From Candidatus Accumulibacter iunctus (GTDB lineage Bacteria > Pseudomonadota > Gammaproteobacteria > Burkholderiales > Rhodocyclaceae), in contig DDUX01000089.1 of assembly GCA_002345025.1 (NCBI GenBank), forward strand, positions 1 to 13,828: 13,828 bases of DNA, in the 5' to 3' direction. The position numbers and the translations under genes are program-made. The stretch's first letter is position 1, and each line of letters begins with the position of its first letter. The notes under the pieces were generated by a model, which was not told the DNA's origin, made no database searches, and was given only the letters and a program-made list of their open reading frames with translations. Shown piece after piece: positions 6,011 through 12,770 of this stretch.

Positions 6011-6801
6011 GTGCGGCGCGGCTCGGCTGGCGCCTGCCGCGCGTTTTCGCACACCGCTGCGGCGGTGCGCTGGCACCGGAGAACAGCCTCGCCGGCCTGC
6101 GCATCGCCGCCCGCCTGGGCCTCGCGGCGGTCGAGTTCGACGTCATGCTGTCAGCCGACGGTTCGCCGTGGCTGCTGCATGACGAAACGCTGGAACGGAC
6201 GACCGACGGCAGCGGCCGCGTCTGCGCCGCAAGCGATGCGCGGCTGCGCGGCCTCGACGCCGGCGTCCGTCGGCACCCCGCTTTCGCCGGCGAGGGCGTG
6301 CCGACCCTGGCGGCGGCAGCGGCCGCCTGCCGTCAGCTCGGCCTGCACGCCAACGTCGAGATCAAGCCGGCTGTCGGCTGTGAAGAGCTGACCGGCACGG
6401 TCGTCGCGCGGCAGGTGCAGGCGTTGTGGGTCGGGCGTGCGCAGCCGCTGGTCTCGTCGTTTTCCGAAGTGGCGCTGGCCGCAGCGCGGGTAGCGGCGCC
6501 GGGCCTGCCTCTTGCCTGCCTCTACGAACGCGTCCCCGCCGACTGGCGGGCGCGCATGAACCAGTTCGGCGCGCTGACGCTGCACTGCGATGCCGCTCTG
6601 GTCGACGATGGCATGCTCGCCGAAGCGCGCGCCTGCGGCGTCCCCGTCCTCTGCTACACGGTCAATGATCCACTGCTGGCGTCGGCGCTGTTCGCGCGTG
6701 GCGTCGCCGCCGTGTTCACCGACCGCATCGACCTCATCCCCGACGGCGACGCGGCTGCCGGTCGTGTGACGGATCACTCCAGCGGCGGCAACACCCGGTA
6801 G
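6007..6801 (+). CDS. ugpQ: Glycerophosphodiester phosphodiesterase, UgpQ type
   Basis: The 264-residue protein fits the GDPD family: FAHRCGGALAPENSLAG (14-30), VEFDV (42-46), LLHDETLERTTDG (56-68) and NVEIKP (116-121). Likely catalytic and metal-binding residues are His16, Glu25, Glu43, Asp45, His58 and Glu118. It hydrolyses glycerophosphodiesters to sn-glycerol-3-phosphate and an alcohol. There is no signal peptide, so it should act in the cytoplasm on imported substrate, like E. coli UgpQ (about 247 residues). The start GTG 6007 overlaps the ugpB stop in GTGA, implying translational coupling. Cys18 replaces the first Gly of the usual HRGG, a substitution I think is not rare in proteobacterial relatives. 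The last 28 bp overlap tail to tail with the outer-membrane factor gene on the other strand. Confidence 0.9.
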   Translation: MSAARLGWRLPRVFAHRCGGALAPENSLAGLRIAARLGLAAVEFDVMLSADGSPWLLHDETLERTTDGSGRVCAASDARLRGLDAGVRRHPAFAGEGVPTLAAAAAACRQLGLHANVEIKPAVGCEELTGTVVARQVQALWVGRAQPLVSSFSEVALAAARVAAPGLPLACLYERVPADWRARMNQFGALTLHCDAALVDDGMLAEARACGVPVLCYTVNDPLLASALFARGVAAVFTDRIDLIPDGDAAAGRVTDHSSGGNTR

Positions 6802-8210
6802 TCCCAGCCGCCGCCCATCGCCCGTGCGAGGTCGATGAGCGCCGAGCGGACATCGCGCGCGGCGAGAATCTGCAGCGTCTGCGCCTGCAGCAACTGCCGT
6901 TGCGCGTCGAGCACCTCGATGTAACCCGAGTAGCCCGAGCGGTAGCGCAGTTCGGCGAGTTCGAGCGAGGTCTGCAGTTTCCGCGCGCGCTCGCCCTGTG
7001 CGGCGAGTGCGTCGCGCGTCGTGCGGTTGGCGATCAGCGCATCGCGCGTCTCGCGGAAGGCCGTCTGCACCGTCTGCACATAGGCGACCACGAGCGCCTC
7101 GCGGCGCGCGCCTTCCGCCTGCACGCTGGCGTCGATCGCCTGCAGTCCGAGCAGCGGCTGCAGCAACGAAGCGCCGATTCCCCAAGCGAGCGCCGGGCCG
7201 GAGAAGAGGTTCGCGAGGGCGGCCGATTCCGAGCCGTACGACGCGGTAAGCGCCAGCGACGGGAAGTACTGCGCGCGCGCCGCATCGACGCGCAGGCTCG
7301 CGGCCGCCAGCCGGGCTGCCGCCTCGCGGATGTCCGGCCGCCGTTCGAGCAGATCGGCTGGCAGGCCGGCGGCGACTTCGGGCACGCCGAGCAGACGCGC
7401 CTGCCCGAGATCACGGGCGATCTGCGCCTCGAAGACGGCGCGCGGCGAGCGGCCGACGATCGCTGCCAGCGCCGATTCATGACTTCCGACAGCGCGTTCG
7501 GCCGCCGCGAGGTTTGCGGCGACGGCGGCGCGCTCGGCCTGCGCCCGCTGCAGATCGTAATCGCCGATGATGCCGGCCTCGTAGAGGTCGGTCTGCAGTG
7601 CCACCGTCTCGTCGCGCGATGCCAGCGTCGCGCGCAGCAGCGTCAGCTCGGCGTCGGCGGCGAGCAGCCCGAAGTAGGCACGCGCCGTCTCGGCGGCGAC
7701 TGCCGTGCGCACCGTCTCGCGGGCATAGGCGGTGGCCAGCAGCTCGTTGCGTGCCGCTTGCGCGCCATCGCGGTAGCGTCCCCAGAGGTCGATCTCGTAG
7801 GCCGCGCGCAGGCCGGCGACATAGTCGGTGTTGATCGGATTGAAGCCGCCCGGCAGCGGTTGCGAGCCGACCAGCGTCTGCCGGCTGCGCGTGACATCGA
7901 CGCCGAGGTTGACGCTCGGGTAGAGGTACGAGCGCGCCAGCAGGAGGTTGGCGCGCGCCAGGTCGACGCGGGCGATCGCTGCCTGCAGATCGAGATTGTT
8001 CGCCAGCGCCTCGTCGACCAGCGCATCCAGCGCCGCGTCGGCGAAGCTCGTCCACCAGCGGTCGAGATCGGCGGCGGCAGCGTCGGTCGCCGGCAGTTCG
8101 AGCGGCGGCGGGGCGGTACTCGTCGTCTGACAGGCGCCGAGCAGCAGGCAGATCGTTGCCAGCAACGCCGCCGAAGTGCGCAGAGGCCTCCGCGACGGGC
8201 GCTCAGCCAT
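6774..8210 (-). CDS. RND efflux outer-membrane factor lipoprotein (OprM/NodT type)
   Basis: The 478-residue protein has a lipoprotein signal with lipobox LLGAC (Cys27) and the two repeated outer-membrane efflux protein regions of the TolC/OprM fold. Family hallmarks are DLDRWWTSFADAALDALVDEALANN near the mature N-terminus, AYEIDLWGRYRD, ADLLERRPDIREAAARL in the middle, and ELRYRSGYSGYIEVLDAQRQLLQAQ near the end. As a trimer it forms the outer-membrane channel and periplasmic tunnel through which the RND pump expels its substrates. It is the third gene of the operon: its ATG (8210-8208) overlaps the pump's stop by 8 nt, so translation is probably coupled. Its 3' end overlaps ugpQ by 28 bp in the opposite direction. 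Length and domains look complete. Confidence 0.92.
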   Translation of the reverse strand: MAERPSRRPLRTSAALLATICLLLGACQTTSTAPPPLELPATDAAAADLDRWWTSFADAALDALVDEALANNLDLQAAIARVDLARANLLLARSYLYPSVNLGVDVTRSRQTLVGSQPLPGGFNPINTDYVAGLRAAYEIDLWGRYRDGAQAARNELLATAYARETVRTAVAAETARAYFGLLAADAELTLLRATLASRDETVALQTDLYEAGIIGDYDLQRAQAERAAVAANLAAAERAVGSHESALAAIVGRSPRAVFEAQIARDLGQARLLGVPEVAAGLPADLLERRPDIREAAARLAAASLRVDAARAQYFPSLALTASYGSESAALANLFSGPALAWGIGASLLQPLLGLQAIDASVQAEGARREALVVAYVQTVQTAFRETRDALIANRTTRDALAAQGERARKLQTSLELAELRYRSGYSGYIEVLDAQRQLLQAQTLQILAARDVRSALIDLARAMGGGWDYRVLPPLE

Positions 8211-11200
8211 CGCCGTTGCGGCGCTCGGCCGCCGTATTGTCCGGCGGTGGCTGCAGGTGCCGTAATTCGGCCAGCAGTTCGTCGTGCGAGCGTGTCTCGC
8301 GCAGGCGCCGGTCGTAGAGAATCCTGAAGAACAGCGGCACGTGGAAGACCGCGAGCAGCGTCGCGGCAATCATCCCGCCCATGACGCCGGTACCCACCGA
8401 ATGCCGTGCACCGGCGCCGGCGCCGGTCGAGATGGCGAGTGGCAGGACGCCGAGGATGAAGGCCAGCGAGGTCATCAGGATCGGCCGCAGGCGCAGCCGC
8501 GCAGCCTCGATCGCCGACGCCGACGCCGACAGTCCCTCGGCGTGCTTGAGGACGGCGTACTCGACGATCAGGATCGCGTTCTTGGCGGCGAGGCCGAGCA
8601 GCGTCACCAGGCCGATCTGGAAGTAGACGTCGTTGGTCAGCGGCGCCGCGCCGAAGTGCGGGCCGATCAGGTTCTTCGCCCAGATCGCGACGAGCGCGCC
8701 AAAGGTGCCGAAAGGCAGCGCCAGCAGCACCGACAGCGGCAGCGACCACTTCTCGTAGAGGGCAGCGAGGATGAGGAAGACCATCACCACCGCCAGCCCG
8801 ATGGCGAAGCCCGCAGCGCCGCTCGACTTCTTCTCCTGGTACGAGGAGCCGCCCCAGTCGAAGCTGAAGTCGACTGGCAGGACCTCGCGCGCGATCTCCT
8901 CGACGATGGCGATTCCCTGCCCGGAGCTGATTCCCGGCGCCGTCTGGCCGATCACCTTGACCGCCGGCAGATTGTTGAAGCGGTCGAGCGAGTCCGGTCC
9001 CGCCGAATGCCTGACGCTGACCAGCGCCGCCAGCGGCAGCATCTCGCCGTTGCCCGAGCGGACGTAAATCCCCTGGATGTCCTCGGGCCGCTTGCGGTAG
9101 GCCGCCTCGGCCGACATCAGCACCTGCCAGGTGCGGCCGTACTTGTTGAAGTCGTTGACGTAGTAGGTTCCGAGCGTCGCCGACAGCGCGGCGAACACCT
9201 CGTCGATCGGCACGCCGGCCTGCTTCGCCTTCTCGCGGTCGACGTCGACGAAGAGCTGCGGCACGGTCGCCCGCCAAAGCGTCTGCGCACCGCCGAGCCG
9301 TGGATCACTGTTGGCGCGCGCGAGGAACTGCTGCAGGACCTCCTGCAGGCGCTTCGCGCCGCCGTCGCCGCGATTCTGGATGAAGAACTCGTAGCCGCCG
9401 GCGGTGCCGAGGCCGAAGATCGCCGGCGGGTTGAACGCCAGCACCAGCGCCTCGCGGATGCCGGCAGTCTTCATGAACAGCTCGCCGACCAGCTCCGGTG
9501 CCGTCGTCTCCCGCTCGTGCCACGGCTTCTGGGTGACGAAAATCGTCGCCGCGTTGTTGCGGAAACCGCCGCCGATGAAATCGAAACCGGCGAAAGCGAC
9601 AACGTCCTGGTTGGCGGGGTTGCTCCGCACCGCCGCCTCGACCTGCTCGACGACGCGCGTCGTGCGCTCGAGCGTCGCGCCGTCGGGCAGGATGACGGCA
9701 CTGATGTAGAAGCCCTGGTCCTCGTCGGGCACCAGGCTGCCGGGAGTCGCCAGCCAGAGCAGGCCGGTGACGACGACCATGCAGGCGTAGACCGAGAGCA
9801 CCAGCGCCGCGCGCCGGATGACCCAGACGACGCCATCGACGTAGCGGCTGGTGAGGCGCGCAAACCAGTCGTTGAAGGAGCGGAAGAAGCGGTTCGGCGT
9901 CCGCTCGCCGTGCTGCAGCATGATCACGCACAGCGCCGGCGAGAGGGTCAGCGCAACGAACCCGGAGAGAATGACCGAGATCGAGAGGGTCACCGCGAAC
10001 TGCCGGTAGAGTTCCCCGGTCAGCCCGCCGAGGAAGGCGATCGGCACGAAGACCGCGGTCAGCGTGAGGACGATCGCGACCACCGGGCCGCTCACCTCGC
10101 GCATCGCCTGCAGCGCCGCCGCACGTGGCGGCAGACCCTGCTCGCGCATGATGCGCTCGACGTTCTCGAGGACGACGATGGCGTCGTCGACGACGATGCC
10201 GATCGCCAGCACCATGCCGAAGAGGGTCAGCGTGTTGATCGAGTAGCCGAGGAGGTAGATGCCGGCGAAGGTGCCGAGCAGCGACACCGGCACCGCGGCG
10301 AACGGAATGATCGCCGCCCGCCAGCTCTGCAGGAAGAGATAGACGACGAGGAAGACGAGCAGCATCGCCTCGGCCAGCGTCTTCAGAACTTCCTCGATCG
10401 ACACGCGGACGAAGCGCGTCGTGTCGTAGGGAACGGCGTAGCCGAGTCCCTCGGGGAAGCGTGGCTGCAGCTCGTCGAGCGTCTGCAGGACGCTCTCCGC
10501 GACCGCGAGCGCGTTGGCGCCGGGCGCCAGGAAGATGCCGACGAGCGTCGCCGGCTTGCCGTTGTAGCGGCCGTTGAACTCGTAGTCGCGCGAACCGAGT
10601 TCGACGCGCGCGACATCGCCGAGACGGACACTCGAGCCGTCCGGATTGGCGCGAACGATGATCGCGGCGAACTGCGCGGGGTCGGCGAGGCGCCCCTTCG
10701 AGGTGATCGTGTAGACCAGATCCTGTCCCTTGCCGATTGGCGCCTGGCCGACCTTGCCGGCGGCGAATTGTGCGTTCTGCTCGTCGATCGCCCGCGCCAC
10801 GTCGCCGGGAGTCAGCTTCAGTTGCGCCAGTCGGTCCGGCTGCAGCCAGATGCGCATGGCGTAGTCCTTGGCGCCGAAGATCTGCACGTTGGTCGTCCCC
10901 GGCAGCCGCTTCAGGCGGTCGAGGACGTTCAGCGTCACGTAGTTCGAGGTGAAGAGGTCGTCGTGGCGGCCGTCGGGAGCATAGAAGGCGAGCACCTGCA
11001 GGAACGCCGATGAACCGGGTTCGACCGTCACCCCCTGCCGGCGGACCTCGAGCGGCAGCCGTGACTCGACCTGCTTGACCCGGTTGCTGACGTTCACCGC
11101 CGCGATGTCGATGTCGCTGCCGATGTCGAAAGTGACCTGGATCTGCACGACGCCGTTCGACGACGAGTTCGACGACATGTAGATCATTCCCGGCAGGCCG

Positions 11201-11412
11201 TTGATCGCGTTCTCGAGCGGCGCGGCGACCGTTGATTCGATCACCTCGGCCGACGCACCGGGATAGATCGCCTGCACGGTCACCACCGGCGGCGCGATCT
11301 CCGGATACTGCGCCACCGGCAGCGCGCGCATCGCCGCCAGACCGGCGACGACGAGCAGCACCGAGACGACGATGGCGAAGATCGGCCGTTCGATGAAGAA
11401 GCGCGAGAACAT
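8203..11412 (-). CDS. RND multidrug efflux pump, inner-membrane subunit (HAE1, AcrB/MexF-like)
   Basis: The 1069-residue protein is a full-length HAE1-family drug/proton antiporter. It begins MFSRFFIERPIFAIVVSVLL (TM1), followed by a large periplasmic loop with the family pattern LPVAQYPEIAPP and YPGASAEVIE, then TM2-TM6, a second large loop and TM7-TM12. Proton-relay residues are present: Asp409-Asp410 in GIVVDDAIVVLENVERIM (TM4), Lys944 in GLAAKNAILIVEYA (TM10) and an Arg in RLRPILMTSLAFILG (TM11). It works as a trimer that exports drugs or other amphiphilic compounds using the proton gradient. The start at 11412 gives the normal N-terminus and lies 8 nt after the adaptor's stop. The substrate cannot be read from sequence. 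The segment WAKNLIGPHFGAAPLTNDVY between TM9 and TM10 looks somewhat longer than in AcrB. Confidence 0.95.
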   Translation of the reverse strand: MFSRFFIERPIFAIVVSVLLVVAGLAAMRALPVAQYPEIAPPVVTVQAIYPGASAEVIESTVAAPLENAINGLPGMIYMSSNSSSNGVVQIQVTFDIGSDIDIAAVNVSNRVKQVESRLPLEVRRQGVTVEPGSSAFLQVLAFYAPDGRHDDLFTSNYVTLNVLDRLKRLPGTTNVQIFGAKDYAMRIWLQPDRLAQLKLTPGDVARAIDEQNAQFAAGKVGQAPIGKGQDLVYTITSKGRLADPAQFAAIIVRANPDGSSVRLGDVARVELGSRDYEFNGRYNGKPATLVGIFLAPGANALAVAESVLQTLDELQPRFPEGLGYAVPYDTTRFVRVSIEEVLKTLAEAMLLVFLVVYLFLQSWRAAIIPFAAVPVSLLGTFAGIYLLGYSINTLTLFGMVLAIGIVVDDAIVVLENVERIMREQGLPPRAAALQAMREVSGPVVAIVLTLTAVFVPIAFLGGLTGELYRQFAVTLSISVILSGFVALTLSPALCVIMLQHGERTPNRFFRSFNDWFARLTSRYVDGVVWVIRRAALVLSVYACMVVVTGLLWLATPGSLVPDEDQGFYISAVILPDGATLERTTRVVEQVEAAVRSNPANQDVVAFAGFDFIGGGFRNNAATIFVTQKPWHERETTAPELVGELFMKTAGIREALVLAFNPPAIFGLGTAGGYEFFIQNRGDGGAKRLQEVLQQFLARANSDPRLGGAQTLWRATVPQLFVDVDREKAKQAGVPIDEVFAALSATLGTYYVNDFNKYGRTWQVLMSAEAAYRKRPEDIQGIYVRSGNGEMLPLAALVSVRHSAGPDSLDRFNNLPAVKVIGQTAPGISSGQGIAIVEEIAREVLPVDFSFDWGGSSYQEKKSSGAAGFAIGLAVVMVFLILAALYEKWSLPLSVLLALPFGTFGALVAIWAKNLIGPHFGAAPLTNDVYFQIGLVTLLGLAAKNAILIVEYAVLKHAEGLSASASAIEAARLRLRPILMTSLAFILGVLPLAISTGAGAGARHSVGTGVMGGMIAATLLAVFHVPLFFRILYDRRLRETRSHDELLAELRHLQPPPDNTAAERRNGDG

Positions 11413-11420
11413 GGCGCCGC

Positions 11421-12632
11421 CTACTGCCGTTCCGGCCCGCCGGCCGCCGGTGCTGGCGCGGCGGCCGGCGGGCCGATGCGCACCGGCGTGTTCGGCTGCA
11501 TGATGCGCGCCAGCCCGTCGACGATCACCCGCTCGCCGGCGGCGAGGCCCGACTCGATCAGCCAGAGGTTGACGCCGCCGCGCTCCGACCAGTCGCCGAC
11601 GACCACCGGCCGCGCGACGGCGATGTCCTGACCCTCCTTGTCCTTGCCGGCGACGTAGACGAACTTGCCCTGCGGCCCTTCGAGTACCGCCACCTGTGGC
11701 ACCGCCAGCGCCGCTTGGCGCTGGCCGCCGTGCAGCGTGACGCGGACGAACTGGCCGGGCTTCAGCGCCAGGTCGCCGTTGGCGATCTCGGCCCGCATCT
11801 CGAAGGTGCCGGTCTGCGGATTGACGCGCGTGTCGGCGAAGTCGATGCGACCGTTGCGCGGGAAGGTCGAACCGTCGGCGAGCCGCAGCGAGACGCCGAA
11901 GGCATTGTCGCGCGGCAGCGTCAGCCGCCCGTCGGCGATCGCCCGCTGCAGCCGCAATCGCTCGTTGTCGGCAACGTTGAACAGGACCCACATCGGATCG
12001 ACCTGCGACACCGTCGTCAACAGCGTCGTGTTGGCATTCGCCAGGCTGCCTTCGGACTGCTGCGCGCGGCTCGAAACCCCGCTGATCGGCGCGACGACGC
12101 GCGTGTAGGCGAGATTCAGCTTCGCTTCGCTGAGTTTCGCCTGTGCCGCCTTGATCGCCGCCGCCGCGAACTCGGCAGCGGAAGCGGCGTCGTCGGCTTC
12201 CTTCTGGCCGATCGCCCGGCGCTCGGCGAGCGGCTTCAGCCGTGCCGCCTCGCGGTCGGCCTGTGTCTTTTGCGCCCGCGCTCGCGCCAGTTCGGCTTCG
12301 GCGGCGGCGAGCTGCGCCTCGAACGGTCTGGCGTCGAGCAGGAAGAGCGGTTGTCCGGCGCGCACCGGAGCGCCTTCACGGTAGAGGCGCTTCTCGACGA
12401 TGCCGGTGACCCTCGCGCGCACCTCGGCATCCTTCGAGCCGGCAGTCTGGCCGACGTACTCGAAAGTCACCGGGTACGAGGCCGGCTCGACGGTGACCGT
12501 CGTCACCTCCGGCACCGGCATGCCGCCGCCGGGTGGCGGCTGCGGCCCGCAGGCGGCGAGGGTGAGTGCCGCGACGAGGAGCAGGCCGGGCGAAGCGAAG
12601 CGTCGCTGCAGGGTGGGGCGAGGGGCAGGCAT
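11421..12632 (-). CDS. RND efflux periplasmic adaptor (membrane fusion protein) lipoprotein
   Basis: The 403-residue protein has a lipoprotein signal peptide with lipobox LAAC (Cys28), a Pro/Gly-rich linker, and the AcrA/MexA domain order: first barrel-sandwich half (VTGIVEKRLYREGAPVRAGQPLF), an Ala/Glu/Lys/Arg-rich alpha-helical coiled-coil hairpin at about residues 107-170, second barrel half (LAYTRVVAPISGVSS), beta-barrel with DPMWVLFNVADNE, and a membrane-proximal region (ALAVPQVAVLEGPQGKFVYV). It bridges the inner-membrane pump and the outer-membrane channel. It is the first gene of the operon, with GAGGAAA (complement of 12637-12643) 4 nt before its ATG and a promoter at 12689-12716. 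The C-terminus is a low-complexity Pro/Ala tail. No regulator gene is adjacent in the window. Confidence 0.94.
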   Translation of the reverse strand: MPAPRPTLQRRFASPGLLLVAALTLAACGPQPPPGGGMPVPEVTTVTVEPASYPVTFEYVGQTAGSKDAEVRARVTGIVEKRLYREGAPVRAGQPLFLLDARPFEAQLAAAEAELARARAQKTQADREAARLKPLAERRAIGQKEADDAASAAEFAAAAIKAAQAKLSEAKLNLAYTRVVAPISGVSSRAQQSEGSLANANTTLLTTVSQVDPMWVLFNVADNERLRLQRAIADGRLTLPRDNAFGVSLRLADGSTFPRNGRIDFADTRVNPQTGTFEMRAEIANGDLALKPGQFVRVTLHGGQRQAALAVPQVAVLEGPQGKFVYVAGKDKEGQDIAVARPVVVGDWSERGGVNLWLIESGLAAGERVIVDGLARIMQPNTPVRIGPPAAAPAPAAGGPERQ

Positions 12633-12647
12633 TGAGTTTCCTCAGCG

Positions 12648-12677
12648 GCACGCGTGCGTTGCGGCGGCACGACGTGC
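12648..12677. promoter_or_regulatory. Paired GCACG palindromes in the efflux operon leader (possible operators)
   Basis: GCACGCGTGC (12648-12657) is a perfect 10-bp palindrome, and GCACG-A-CGTGC (12667-12677) is the same half-site pair with one central base. Their centres are 19.5 bp apart, about two helical turns. They lie between the -10 hexamer and the adaptor's Shine-Dalgarno site, at about +5 to +34 of the predicted transcript, a natural place for a repressor. The functional reading is inference. Confidence 0.4.
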
Positions 12678-12688
12678 TGAAGGCGCGA

Positions 12689-12716
12689 ATTATACGTCGA
12701 TTCGGTAGCGACGCAA
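12689..12716 (-). promoter_or_regulatory. Sigma-70-type promoter of the RND efflux operon
   Basis: On the minus strand TTGCGT (complement of 12711-12716) and TATAAT (complement of 12689-12694) are separated by 16 bp. The predicted transcription start, near 12682, gives a leader of about 50 nt to the adaptor ATG. This is the best-formed promoter in the window. It is the only promoter-like site upstream of the three tightly packed efflux genes. Confidence 0.6.
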
Positions 12717-12741
12717 CGGCCGGGCAACAGATCGCAACAGA

Positions 12742-12764
12742 AAATCGCCGCCGCTCGGCGGCGG
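12742..12764 (-). terminator. Terminator-like hairpin upstream of the efflux promoter
   Basis: GCCGCC (12747-12752) and GGCGGC (12757-12762) form a GC-rich stem around GCTC. Read on the minus strand the stem is followed by GATTTTCTG, a short T-run, as in an intrinsic terminator. No minus-strand gene lies upstream in the window, so it may stop antisense transcription coming from the SPINDLY gene or insulate the efflux promoter. The T-run is short and interrupted. Confidence 0.35.
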
Positions 12765-12770
12765 CCTTGC

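Noticed and set aside
4166..6076. A 636-codon minus-strand frame spanning ugpB and the small lipoprotein
   Set aside because: Only its last 141 codons (lipoprotein) look like a protein. The part antisense to ugpB is a GC-driven shadow frame.
8284..11013. Very long plus-strand open frame (909 codons) opposite the RND pump gene
   Set aside because: Its product is Arg/Glu/Asp/His-rich low-complexity sequence with no recognisable domain. It mirrors the codon structure of the pump on the other strand, as expected in high-GC DNA.
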